The notes under the pieces: model-generated | What the model saw: only the letters and a program-made list of their open reading frames with translations | What the model was told of the DNA's origin: nothing | Database searches by the model: none | Translations under genes and position numbers: made by a program | In this document: positions 31,931 through 46,130 of the stretch, one piece after another | Layout of the letters: each line of letters begins with the position of its first letter | Position numbering within the stretch: the stretch's first letter is position 1 | Assembly: GCA_030686995.1 (NCBI GenBank) | Contig: CM060696.1 | Coordinates: forward strand, 10,088,487-10,152,486 | Direction of reading: 5' to 3' | Length of the DNA stretch: 64,000 bases | Source: Artemisia argyi | Taxonomy: Eukaryota > Streptophyta > Magnoliopsida > Asterales > Asteraceae

Positions 31931-34494
31931 GTACCCATGACCTTGAGTCTAGCTACAAGACTCGTAAATAAAGAAAAGCGCTTCTTGGGAGGCAACCCAT
32001 GTTTTGTGTGATTTTTAATTGTTTGATTGTTATTTGCTTCCGTATGCATGCTTTATTTTTATTGTTGGTAGATCATGTTTCAAACTAAATTGTGAAAATG
32101 CTTTATTTTGTTGTTTAACTTCGTCTTAACTTCATATAAAGGTATTTTGCAAAAGTTAAGTGTAAGGGGAAACCTCAAATTTGTTTATAAGAACGAAATT
32201 GATCATGATTCACCACAATATTAAATGAACAAGTATATTAGTATTTGTTAGAGTCAAATGCTTGTATCGAGTCATAATGATGTTTTGCAGGATTTTCCAG
32301 GAAGTAGGGCATAAGTTTTTCCAAAAATTTTCAAAAACTTAACGAAAAGATTTCTGCAGGATTTTCCATGTGTAAAATTCTGGAAATTTTGCGAGTTTTG
32401 TTTTTCTAACGGAGTCTTGAAGTTTTTGTTAATTCTTTAGTTTTATAAACTTCAGGAAATCTGCAAACATTCATTCCACAAGCATTATATCTTACATTGC
32501 TTTCTAGGACTTGTTAGTATATATAGATTGCCGCCGATTTTATGCGAGGTTGCCTTGTTTGTTTTCTCAGATTTAACAGGTTATATATGACAAGAAGATG
32601 ATTTATATTTCTGGAAGAGAAGCTTTGAATGTTCATTTTCTTGGAGGAAGATCTAACCTTGTTGACACACTATCCACACCGAACGAATCAGGGGAGTATT
32701 TGCTTTCATTCTTTTACCTGTTTTACTTTTACATCCTTTAATTGAACATTGGGGACAATGTTCATCCTAAGTGTAAGGGGAGGGTAAATGATGATACCTT
32801 ATAGGATACAATTGCACTTGAGTTTGTTTGTTTGATGGTAGGTGTGTAATAAAACTAAGAGAAATACTTGTTAGTGTAATTTTAGCGCCAAATTTAAAAT
32901 TTTTTACAACATTAGGAGTGAAACTTTAGCCTTAATAAGCGTATCATGGATAGGAGTCGTATGACTAGCACAAAAAAAACCGTACCACTCAAAAATTTTA
33001 CTAAAAAAAGGTAGTGACCATCCGAGTATTAGATTAATTGGCTAACGCACCAGCGCTAGTGTATGACTTGGTGACCATCAGTTATGCAAATAACGCGCCA
33101 GCGATCCAAGAAGTGCATTAGTTAGCATCCATTAGTTGAGGCGTCAAAGACTCGTACCGGCCTTCTAATAAGTGAGGATTCGCCCCTAGACTTGTTAAGA
33201 GAAGCCTTAGAGCTTATGAGTGTACCGGTAGCACATAGATTCTAGAACTTGCATTAGTGATACATCCTGAGACCGCTAGTGAGACTACATTCGTGTAGTA
33301 GGATTTACTACATGATAAGAGGCATTAGGATCACCCTTGTGTTAAACCCGTATCATAATTACTTGACCATTTAAGTCATATTACTTGGCTAGTAAAGTCA
33401 ATTAATTTTTCCCACACCTTAGCGTTGTACTCATTTTTAGTACACGAAACCCCTAGTACACCCCTCCGAGCCTATCTTTTCGTTTCTAACTTTAAGCATC
33501 TTACTTAAAGGAAGAATTTGTTACAACCCACCCAAATGTGCAACCAAATCGCCTTAGCCTTCCGTGTTTGCACTCATCTTTAGTGCATTATTGTTATATG
33601 TTTAAACCCTAAGTTAATTATCTAATTGATTACATGGTTGCTAAGTCGAGTCATATCTTGTACATATTGTTTTGGGACGATTGAGACTCATGGGTAAAGT
33701 ACTTGTGTTATGGAGTAATGGGGAAGAACATCAAATTCTTACCCCCATATATGCGTTAATCTTAAAAGTACTCCAAATGTTTTGATTATCTTGATTCGAA
33801 TCATTAGATTAGTTTATTGTAAAGTACGTAAAAGTTCAAGTGTAAGGGAAATAGACATTCCCTATGATGTATTATTTTGGATGGTAGGGTAAGAGTGCAT
33901 GCAAAAAATAAAAATAAAAAAAATAGAAAAAGAAAAGAGAAAAACATACGGACTACCATCCCGTTTCATTCTATGTTTGTTTTATGTTTTTGTTATTTTT
34001 GATTCATTAGCTTAAGTCGAGTCTAGTCTTGGCTTAGCAACGCCTATTTGTACATGTAATTAACCAAGATGATTAACTCGCCACCAGTAAATATTGCCTT
34101 TATCCAATAAAACCGTGTATTCCATATCCCTACACCTAACGTTATAAACCTTTAAAAGAACTCTTTGATAGTTTATCCTAGGTGCTTACGCCAAATGGTG
34201 GAGGTTTGATCCTTTCCCAAGCCTATGGTAATCTATTTGCTATGACAGGTAGTGAGAGATGTTTTCCATTTCCATATTGTGATATATGCTTTATTACACC
34301 CGAGAGATTTGAGTATCTAAACACTATTTGTGAGGTGCTAGTGTATGACCTCCGTGCTTGTTTTTGGTTTTTAGTGGAACGATTATTTTTTGTAATTACT
34401 TTTATATTAGTGTTAAATGACCCCTAACTTGTATTTTGATTAGAATAAAAGCGGATTTGCTTGAGGACAAGCAAATCTCAAGTGTAAGGGTATT
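31931..34494 (+). other. Non-coding internal region of the gypsy element with repeated polypurine tracts
   Basis: 2.56 kb where RT and integrase would be expected, with no conserved coding. AAGTGTAAGGG-type tracts recur at about 32156, 32770, 33838 and 34480; the last sits directly before the 3' LTR and is the functional candidate. GAACATTGGGGACAATGTTC near 32744 is an inverted repeat. Confidence 0.75.
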
Positions 34495-35932
34495 TGATGA
34501 GGCGAAAAGTGAACCGCTTTTAAGGGATCATTTAAGCCCGAATTCGAATTTATTTGATCAAATATTGCCCTAAATCGTTCCTTTTGTCATTTTAGATACT
34601 TTTGGAGAGAAATCTGGAAAAGGAAGCATTTTGAACGTTTTTGGAGCATAAAAGTGAAGAAAACGGCAAAGTCTCAATTTTCCTTGCTGGGAACAGTACC
34701 TGACGGCATCACAATTTCCTTAATGACAGCGTCAAGTGTCACAAAGGGGTGGATGTAGAAGATATCCGTGACGGTCCAGTGAGTTTTGTACATAGGACAT
34801 GACGGCGTCACCCAAGGCCGTCATGGTCCCAGAATTGGTGATGGTCAAGAACAATTTTACACATGACGGCGTCACAAGCAGATCTAGGCAATACGATTTC
34901 ATTATGGCAGCGAGTTGACGGCGTCACGAACTCCTTCTTGACGTCGTCACCCTGTAAAATCTATATATAGTTTTCCAAATTTTATTCATTAGTGTACAAC
35001 TTTGAGGGAAAAACCCTAGGCCGATTTTTACAGCTTTTTCAAGGGTTCCAACCCTTTGAATCTTTAATGTTCTATTTGAGATAAGTACTCTTTCAATTCA
35101 ATCAATATGTCTATGTGTTGTTTGAATATATCTTACGCTTGTATTCAATTTAACATGCTCGGCTATATTTCTTTTGTGTTTGCTTAGATGTAGTGAAATC
35201 TAGATGTTAATTGGGTTGATTGTTGTTTTATAGTTGTTACGGATGATTATATTCGATGTTAGGCTTAAGAAAACTGGCAGACTTCCATTGGTAACTTGCT
35301 TGAATGTCTTAAGAAACATGATCGGAGGTGTACTATGATATTTGGTTGTATTTAATGCGTAGGAGAATTCTAATGATCCCATGTTAGGAGCTTCTAATGG
35401 CTCGACATAGGAGTGAAGTAGGATCCTATAGAGTTAGGGAATATTGTACATGGCCCTACGACTAGTATTAAGGAATATGACCCGTCATCTACGCAATTGT
35501 AACAAGTGATTAACCTGTAAAAGATATCTAGGGAGTAATGAAATCTAAGTAAACACAACTTTTCCTATCATTGTTTACACCAAATTAGTATAATTAGTTT
35601 TATTTTCATTTATGTTATTTTATTTTAGTTGCATTAGTAGTTATTTAGGTTAGTTGGCTAGCAACTAATTCCGCATACTCCTTCAAAATCCGAGATTTTA
35701 ATTGCTTTCATAAAAAGATAAAAATACAAAAACAATCATCCCTCACCTCTAGACCTAATTTAGTAGGCTTTCAAATCCTAGCGACACTATTCCTGAGTTG
35801 AACGATCAATCCCCCGGTACTTGTCACTATACTATACTACAACGATCAGGTACACTGCCTGGAGGGGGTTGTAAGCTTCTCAAGATCCCTTGAGAGGTAA
35901 AACCTTTTGCAAGGTTGCAAAACCACGCATCA
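34495..35932 (+). repeat. 3' LTR of the non-autonomous gypsy element
   Basis: 1438 bp, TGATGAGG to CGCATCA, followed by target duplication TTATA (35933-35937). TATA box at 34962-34970. Confidence 0.95.
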
Positions 35933-35937
35933 TTATA

Positions 35938-36757
35938 ACATAAGCCACATCTTTCATATGGGTACCAAGTCATGCAAGATCAGTAGCAATTAATACATCA
36001 AATAATTTTGTCATGGAACCATTAAGACTAATCTCTCATTACTCATGCGACTTGCCATCATGCAAAGTTGTCACACGGTAACCTAAATGTCTCTTCTTAT
36101 ACAATGCGATGGCCTTCTTATCCTCAAGATCATGCAGTAGTATCATTTGCAGTTTCGACATTCTTTACATTTGTTGCATCTTTACATTTACAGACTACTC
36201 TTCATTCTCTACATTTGTTGCATCTGGTCTTCGGCCTCTTGGAAACATTAAATCCTTGCACAAGGTAGGCAATAAATGTAATCTAAATAAAAATCAAAAT
36301 AAAGATCTGATTAATCTTTAAATAATAACATGGTTACATGTAAATAAGTAAACATGTGTTAATGTAAATACATAAAACCAAACTAACATGGAACAGTTAC
36401 CTTTCTCTTTCTCTTTTTTAGTGGCTTTGTTGCTATTTCCATCTGAATGGTTTTATATTTAAGCAATGTCTCTTTAGGATCACTACTTTACATATATCCT
36501 AAATAGATATGAAACAATTATCAAATACATGCATGGATACTATCCTTACTGCTCTGAGATCCTAGAGTGGCTCAGTTGGATGATTATGTGGTAGGGAGTG
36601 CATAACAGGTAAGTTGGGGTTGAATGATTGCTTCTTTTATTTATAATACTTCATTTCTTATATTTGTGAGTTGAGATTTCTTAGGAAAGATATAAGGCCA
36701 TGAAGTTCTTTTACTAAAAGATAGTCGTAGATGTTAGTTGTCCATTTGAAACGATCC
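35938..36757. other. Duplicated segment, unit 1, with tRNA-derived SINE-like stretch
   Basis: Continuation of 26410-26637 and near-identical to 46353-47180. At 36564-36635 GAGTGGCTCAGTTGG resembles a pol III A box and GGGGTTGAATGATT a weak B box about 35 bases on, followed by a T-rich tail, as in plant SINEs. No protein gene seen. Confidence 0.5.
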
Positions 36758-38025
36758 ATGGATTTTGAAAATTACAAAGAAGGGCAATCTATGCAACGAC
36801 CACCACTTTTTGAAGCAAACGATATTATATATTGGAAAACCCGCTTTGAAACTTACGTGAAATCAAATGATATAGATCTATGGTATATAATTATTGATGG
36901 TGATAACATAGCCACTTTTAAGGATGTTACAAATGGTAAAGATGAGGATAACTCACTTACTAAACATAATGAAGATCAAAAGAAGTTGATTGCTAAAAAT
37001 AATGAAGCTAAAATGATGCTTTACAATGCATCACCTAAGAAAGAGTATGAAAGAGTTTTTATGTGTAAAACCGCTAAAAAAATTTGGCAATCTTTGATTG
37101 TTACTCATCAAGAAAATTCACAAGTTAAAGACAACAAAATTGATCTTCTTATTCAACAATACGAACAATTTTCTATTCCCGAAGATGAGATTATTGATTG
37201 TGCATTTGCTAGATTTAACACTATTATTACTTTACTTAAAGCACTTGATGAATCCTTTCGTAGCAAGAATTTTGTCAGGAAATTCCTTAAAGCACTTCAT
37301 CCGAAGTGGAGAGCCAAAGTAACCGCAATTGAAGAATCTAAAGATCTTTCAAGCATGTCACTTGACGAGCTAATTGGAAATCTCAAGGTTCATGAAATGG
37401 TTATGGAAAATGATTCGGAAATATTTAAAGGCAAGAAAAAAATTCAAGTCCATTGCCTTAAAAGCTAGAGTTCAATCAAGTGATGATGAAGAGTCTAGTT
37501 CGGATAGTGACGATGAAGAATATGCCATGGCCGTTAGAGACTTCAAGAAGTTCTTTAGAAGACGAGGGAAGTTTGTAAGGCAACCTAGAGACGACAAGAA
37601 AGCCCTCCCAAAAGATCGTGATGTTAATAAGGGAAAGGGTGAAAGGAAGTGCTTTAGGTATGGAGACACAAGCCATCTCATAGGAGAATGTCCAAAACCA
37701 CCCAAAAGTAAAACTCAAAAAGCTTTTGTAAGTGGTGCTTGTAGCGATAGTGAAGATGATGACGAGGAGCCAAAGAATGACGAGATTGCACTCATGGCTC
37801 AAGACTCAAATGAGGTACAATCCGATTCATCTTGTTCTTCTATTGATGATGACACATTGCAAAACGAATATAACAAAAACATAAACAAAAACATAAAAAG
37901 GAATTTTTGGAAAATGAAGTTTATGAATTAAAAGAAAAGGCTATGAGGTTAGAAAAGAGTAAAAGCATTGACACAATGTGCAAATCGTGTCAAGAGTTTA
38001 AACTTGAAATTGAGAGGCTTAAAAT
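36758..38025 (+). pseudogene. Ty1/copia (SIRE-like) gag, unit 1, frameshifted and truncated
   Basis: Starts at ATG 36758 ([16 protein letters not shown]) and contains the UBN2-type gag region ([16 protein letters not shown]), an acidic SSSDSDDEEYAM stretch and a CCHC knuckle CFRYGDTSHLIGEC (about 37650). A run of 7 A near 37436, against 9 in the second copy, shifts the frame after GKKK. A later deletion of about 30 bp and further frame changes follow. It breaks off at about 38025, where Bet1 intron sequence begins. No LTR or primer site precedes it, so it is a captured gag fragment. Confidence 0.85.
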
Positions 38026-38450
38026 TAATCTAAACCTAATAATGGTAATAAACATATGGGTTGTAGATCTGATTGCAATGTTGGTTGCAAAATAAAAATA
38101 AAAATGAATGAATAAATAAATAAGATTAGACCTTCGATAGCTCATGTGTGTCCGCCAGCAAGATCAATTAGCTGATGAAAGCAGTTTGTTTTTTGTGTTT
38201 GGGTTTTAGATCACAACAACGCACACGTTTATTTAGTTAGGGGGTGTTTTGTTTCCGCTTGTATATAGGGGGTGTTTGTTTAAGCAGATATATATATATA
38301 TATATGGGCTTGTAAGCTTATTTGATTTCGGCTTATATTTCATGAGCTCTAATTTTTCGGCTTATTTGGAGACTTGTTGGCTTACGTAACTTTATAATGA
38401 TATAATAAACTTATATAAGACGATAAGCCCACAAGTCTCCAAATAAGCTT
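38026..38450 (-). pseudogene. Duplicated 5' end of the Bet1-like gene (exon 1 and promoter), unit 2
   Basis: Matches 24345-24770. Exon 1 (ATGAGCTATCGAAG, minus strand 38145-38132) and its GTCTAA donor are kept, but exon 2 is absent because the duplication junction falls in intron 1. It is cut at 38450 by the SIRE LTR. Confidence 0.8.
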
Positions 38451-39759
38451 TGTGGAAAACTAGAAGGGGGGGGGGGGGGTTGAATAGTTTTACGTCTTTT
38501 AATTTGTTATAAAGGATTGTTTGAGTGTTTTCTTTATCTTCAAAATTTAGATTCGATAATATGTGATCTCAAGTCTTGCACAATATAAACGACAATAAAT
38601 ATGTACGATATAGCAATAATAATGTAAGTAAAGAAATAAATGAGAGATGGAAAGATCGAACCGCGAGACAAGAGATTTATAGTGGTTCGGCTACAAGGAC
38701 ACCTTCCTTGCCCTACTCCACTCCCCGAGCACCTAACTCGAGAGTTTTCTTCACTATGTCAACAAGCTCCCTTATGGCGGAGAAAACCTTACACACCAAA
38801 GTACACACCACAACTTCGTCACAACTTAATCACAACTTCTACACAACCTCTTCACACCAATCAACCTTCACACCAATCTACTTCACAACTTTCTACTTCA
38901 CACCTATCTACTTCACACCAATCTTCTTCACTACAATCTACTTCCTAACTCTTCTCCTTCACAACAAACTACTAACCAATCACACTATCTATATACCTAG
39001 CTAAACTATCTACTATCAAATATTCATAACTAATTACACAAAGAGATAGATACAATTGATGATGCTCTAACAACTTGTATGTGGAGGTCACAACAAGTTG
39101 TAATACTTCTTGTCTTGGAGGATAGAAGTATTCTTCTCTTGCACTTGAGAGGATGATGTTTGAATCACTTTGAAACAAAGATTTATGTATGTATGATCAA
39201 AGGATTAAGAGAATAGAGATGGAGATCAAGAACAGAAAGTTTAGGAGTGCAAAAGGTAAAAAAATTCTGTGGAATGAACTAGTATTTATAGGGGAACAAA
39301 TTACTGTTCTGGAGCGTGGCCGGTCCCCTTAATTAGGGGCCGGTCCCCTTAATAATTAAGGGGGCCGCCCCCTCCAGAACGTTGGAATAGTTTGTCCTCG
39401 TGTGGGGAAGAATTTTCTAGATAAAATTTTCCATTTTTGGTTGGAAATTTGAAATCATATATTTATAGTGATTTAAACATATTCTTTTAATTCCAAAAAT
39501 GTTTTATAAAAGATATAAATTGTTTATGATATTTTATAAAAGTTCTAGTGATTTAGAAAATTTTTCCTTTGATCATAGATTGCAATAAACACTTTGTTTA
39601 TTAATACCTTAAGTGATTTGGATATAAAGAGAATATTAATCACTAAATACTTGTTTACGTCATAAATTTTAGTTCAATGGGTTTATGTTTTGTAATTATC
39701 AAAACATAGAGATATTGATAATATGTTAATAATGTTTTTAGGCATTATTTATGTCAACA
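38451..39759 (-). repeat. 3' LTR of a SIRE-type Ty1/copia element
   Basis: On the minus strand it starts TGTTGACATAAATAATGCC (39759) and ends TTCTAGTTTTCCACA (38451), 1309 bp. A C run (14) lies near its end. A self-complementary cluster with GGCCGGTCCCCTTAATTA is at 39311-39382. Confidence 0.85.
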
Positions 39760-39760
39760 A

Positions 39761-39775
39761 TCTCCCCCTTTTTGA
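39761..39775 (-). other. Polypurine tract of the SIRE element
   Basis: The minus strand reads AAAAAGGGGGAGAT directly before the LTR start, the expected plus-strand primer. It sits at the junction with the internal region and confirms the minus orientation. Confidence 0.8.
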
Positions 39776-40240
39776 TTATTACAAAACCTTAAACTCATTA
39801 ATCTAAAATTTAGTTTTAGACAAGTATTTTAGAGTTTAATATTCTCTTCTCCCCCTTTTTGTAAAATCAAAAAGGTTAAACCGAGTAAGCTTCATAGAAG
39901 AAGTTAAACGGGTAGAGAGCTCCCCCTAGATGTATGCTCCCCTTCATTTGAGAGCACCAAGGAAACGAGCTATGGAAAGCTTGGCTACAAAAATATGTGA
40001 CTAGAACAAGACATTTATATGCAAAGCAACAATTATGCAAATAAAAATAGATTCATTCAAGCATTTATGAGACAATCATAGAAATGATCATCATTACAAC
40101 GTTCAATATGCTTGAAGCATATTGATTACAATAAAACAAAAGAAACAACATAGTCCTATATTTCCGAAGAGAACACTTAGACTTGCTTGCAACCCATGGT
40201 TGAGTGTTTTATTTGCTTGAGGAGAACATAAGCATAGAGC

Positions 40241-40945
40241 TTAGTTGTTTGATGGAGAGGGATATGGAGTGGGGTATGGTGCGGAAGGGGTGGATCTCAC
40301 TATGTTGTATCGAGTTAAGGGTGGTATTGGGTGAGGACGAGTGAGAAGATATTCAATCCAAGAAATATCTTCACTCAAGTAGAGGATTTGTTTTTGAAGG
40401 AAGATGCAACAAGGGCAAAAGTGAGTGTGGTTTGTAACTTGATCCAAGTTGAGAGAGTGGGGTAGACAATTAGCATAGGGTGATGATATAGGTTGCCCTT
40501 TGTTGCGTTGTGCAAGATGCATAGCAAGGAGATCACTAAGATCATGGATTTGGTTTATTTCATCACGGAACTTTTGCTTTTCCGTGGCAATGTGGAGAGA
40601 ATCATTGTGTTGATATGGATGAATTGGGTTTGTGTAGTTGGAATTGGAGTTTGATGGTTGATCAAACTTGTATGGATCATTATAAGTGGTTGGAGGTTGA
40701 GATGTGTAGTTTGGCATGAAAGAAGATGTTTGGCCAATGTTGTATGATTTGTAAAGAGGATCAAATGAATGTCCTTGTGAGTTTGGTGTAAAGTTTGGGA
40801 AGTAAGTAGTTGGAGGTGTTGAGTGATTTCCAACTTCATTGGTTATGATGGATTTGTTTCGAGGGCTTTTTCTTCGCCAAACGGGTTTTTCCGTCATCCT
40901 TGCTAGCCTTGAGGCTTTTGGTTTTGGTTTGTTTGGAGAGGTCAT
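40241..40945 (-). CDS. Unrecognised 234-aa ORF between pol and 3' LTR (env-like position)
   Basis: Open on the minus strand from ATG 40945 (MTSPNKPKPKASRLARM) to a stop at 40241. The N-terminus is basic; the middle is rich in Pro, Tyr, Asn, Ser and Thr; a HTHFCPCC cluster near residue 175 and a segment LQKQILYLSEDISWIEYLL follow; the tail is Pro-rich. No signal peptide or clear membrane helix. SIRE-type copia elements often carry an extra ORF here, called env-like in some lineages, but I do not recognise this sequence. It remains open while pol is frameshifted. Codons and context suggest it belongs to the element. Confidence 0.55.
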   Translation of the reverse strand: MTSPNKPKPKASRLARMTEKPVWRRKSPRNKSIITNEVGNHSTPPTTYFPNFTPNSQGHSFDPLYKSYNIGQTSSFMPNYTSQPPTTYNDPYKFDQPSNSNSNYTNPIHPYQHNDSLHIATEKQKFRDEINQIHDLSDLLAMHLAQRNKGQPISSPYANCLPHSLNLDQVTNHTHFCPCCIFLQKQILYLSEDISWIEYLLTRPHPIPPLTRYNIVRSTPSAPYPTPYPSPSNN

Positions 40946-41950
40946 GATGGGATGAATGAATAGTTTTGAAGATTGGGGATATTTATAGTGTAAGATTTGT
41001 GTGTTTATGGATTGATAAAGTTTGTTTGGGAGATTGGGACAAAATATGTTGGTGAAAATTGGGAAATATAGGTTGAAATGGGCTAGAAAGCAGAAAAGAT
41101 TCTGTAAACCCGACCATCAGATGGCCGGTCCCCTTAATTAGGGGGCGGTCTCCTTAATGATTAAGGGGGCCACCTTACATAATTAAGGGGGCCGCCCATC
41201 TGGTGATTTCTAGATTGCCAGAATTGGGTTTTTGGCAGAAAATTTACAGAAAAGTTGTGTTTTGAGATTTGGATTCAAGCAAGTTCAATTCCTTAAGGCA
41301 ATATAGCATCTAATCTAATCACAATATAGCATGCATGCAAAAATACTTAAGTAAAAGAGCAAACAAGCAATTAATAATAAGCTAGAGGAGACAAACAAAG
41401 GCAAGGGCACTCAGTCTTCCTAGGGCAACTATCTTAGATCAAAGGCAAAGGTAACTAGTGAGTCAAAAACTAGTGATGAAACAAGATGACAACATTATGA
41501 GTGATTTTTGTCCTAGTGTGTGCCTATATAAAACAAATGTGGAGTTGTGATTGTTTCGACTCCTAAATGCAAAGAAAAATAAGTTTCCTAAGAAACAATC
41601 CAAAATCTCCTTGATTCGATTTTTGCTCGATTCATAAATGTCAATGATTTATATTAGATTATATACCTTGACAATTTATGTGCGAGTTTATGCATGATTT
41701 CGGAAAAAGGTTTTTAGCATTTGTCAACAATGCAAGGAAAATGATGTTCATGTAATTCCTAGATGTGAGAATAGTTTTCAAGAAACTTTGATTGGGTTTT
41801 ACAAGAGAGTATATGCAATGAAAATAAGGTTTCCCAATCTTTAATTTTGTGTGAAATAGATTCCTAGACTCAGAAATGGAGAAGTGGAAGAAAAGTAAAT
41901 TTTATGCTAATTTTATGCAAGAGAAATTTTTTTTCTGAATGCAATAGAAT

Positions 41951-43467
41951 TTAGTCAACTTGTTCCATCATTCCTAATCCTAAACGCAAGTGATTGAATA
42001 ATTCACGCTTAAGGGGTTTAGTGAATATATCCGCAATGTTATCTTCCGATGCAACTTTTTCTATAGATATGTTTCCTTTTTGTACATTATCCCTAAGGAA
42101 GTGGTGGCGTATTTCTATATGTTTAGTCCTAGAGTGTTGCATCGGATTTTTACTCAAATCTATCGCACCTTTGTTATCGCACATAATGGGAACATTTTCT
42201 AACCTAATGCCATAGTCTATGAGAGCTTGTTTCATCCATAGTGCTTGTTGACATGCCTTTCCAGCGCTTACATATTCGGCTTCAGTGGTAGAAATAGCAA
42301 GAGCGGTTTGCTTCTTCGAAAACCAAGATGTTAGACAACATCCCATAAACGTACAAATACCGCTAGTGCTTTTTCTATCTACGTAGTCTCCCACATGATC
42401 CGAATCCGCATAGACGATGGTTTCTGTGCCGGATCCCTTAGGATACCATAATCCTAAGTGTATAGTGCCTTTAATGTATCGGAAGATACGCTTAACCGCT
42501 TCTAGGTGAGAGGGTTTGGGATCCTCTTGAAAGCGGGCACAAAGGCAAACACTAAACATGATATCGGGTCTACTTGCCGTTAAGTATAGTAAACTACCTA
42601 TCATTCCTCTAAACTTAGTATTATCCACGGACTCACCTTCATCATCTTTTGTGAGCTTTACTTCCGTAGACATAGGGGTTTTCATGGGTTTAGAGTCTTC
42701 TAGGCCAAATTTCTTAAGCATTTTCTTAATGTACTTAGATTGGTTAAAGAATATTCCATCATTTAATTGTTTTATTTGTAATCCTAGGAAGAAGTTTAGT
42801 TCACCCATCATACTCATTTCAAACTCATCATGCATGATTTTGGCAAATTCATCACACATTTCTTGACAAGTCGATCCAAATATAATGTCGTCAACATATA
42901 TTTGAACAATGATGAGATTTGGGTCTTTCTTTTTAGTGAAAAGAATGTTATCTACCGTTCCCATGGAATAATATGTTTAATAAGGAAAGCTTTTAATCGA
43001 TCATACCAAGCTTTGGGAGCTTGTTTGAGTCCATACAAAGCTTTCTTTAACTTATAAACATAATCAGGTTTTGCGAAGTCAATGAATCCTGGAGGTTGTG
43101 CCACATAAACCTCCTCATTGATAAAACCGTTTAGGAATGCACTTTTCACGTCCATTTGGAATAACTTAAAGTCTAGGGCGCATGCATAGGCAAGTAATAT
43201 CCTAATAGATTCTAATCTAGATACGGGGGTATAAGTTTCATCGTAATCAATTCCTTCTTGTTGATTGTAACCTTGGGCAACTAACCTAGCTTTATTCCTA
43301 GTTACTATTCCATTTTCATCTAACTTATTCCTATATACCCATTTAGTTCCTATGATGGTCATATTCATTGGATTTGGGACTAATTCCCAAACATCATTTG
43401 CCTTAAATTGATTTAATTCTTCTTGCATAGCTATAACCCAACTTTCATCTTTTAATGCCTCATTAAT
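41951..43467 (-). pseudogene. SIRE-type Ty1/copia pol, RT and RNase H, truncated and frameshifted
   Basis: Minus strand. The RT begins at 43467 (INEALKDESWVIAMQEEL), includes FQMDVKSAFLNG and GLKQAPKAWYDRL, then a one-base deletion near 42965 shifts frame; YVDDIIFGS, the catalytic motif, follows in the next frame. RNase H shows YADSDHVGD, STTEAEYVSAG and CDNKGAIDL, and the C-terminus ends at 41951 (LRLGLGMMEQVD). Gag, protease and integrase are missing because a Tekay LTR adjoins at 43468 and a deletion removed what lay beyond. About 1 kb without a clear gene (40946-41950) separates pol from the next ORF. Confidence 0.92.
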
Positions 43468-45750
<2,283 letters not shown>

Positions 45751-45755
45751 CCTTG

Positions 45756-46113
45756 GTGGGGACTTACTACACAGCCGATGGACACCGAAAAGAACATTCC
45801 CCAGGCTACCTTCACCATGCCTCTCCAACCAAAGGTCTACTTCCTTTTGGATGTCCCAATTCAAGCAACTATCTGGTGCCTTTGGACATTCAGAAATGAA
45901 ATGTGTTTTTCTCCATCTAAGCCTAGGATTCCTATACTTTTGAATGATGTAAAACAATTGTCTTTCAATTGGATCTCTAGTAGACACAAAAAGTGCTCGT
46001 TCAATTGGATCGAGTGGTTTATCAATTCGAGACTTGTGGTCTCCACCTTTGTATAATTTGCCTAATTTCTTATTAGGGTTTTATTAAAGTTATCACTTTG
46101 CTGTCCAAAAAAG
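45756..46113 (+). pseudogene. LINE 3' end, unit 2
   Basis: Matches 26033-26392 with scattered differences, including TIWCLWTFRNEMCF, and ends in the short A tract followed by the same 17-bp site (46114-46130). Its 5' part is missing from this unit, removed with part of the Bet1 promoter copy. Confidence 0.9.
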
Positions 46114-46130
46114 GATAATGATTTTGGATT

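Noticed and set aside
36564..36635. tRNA gene
   Set aside because: A-box-like and weak B-box-like words occur but no cloverleaf or anticodon arm could be drawn; kept only as SINE-like.
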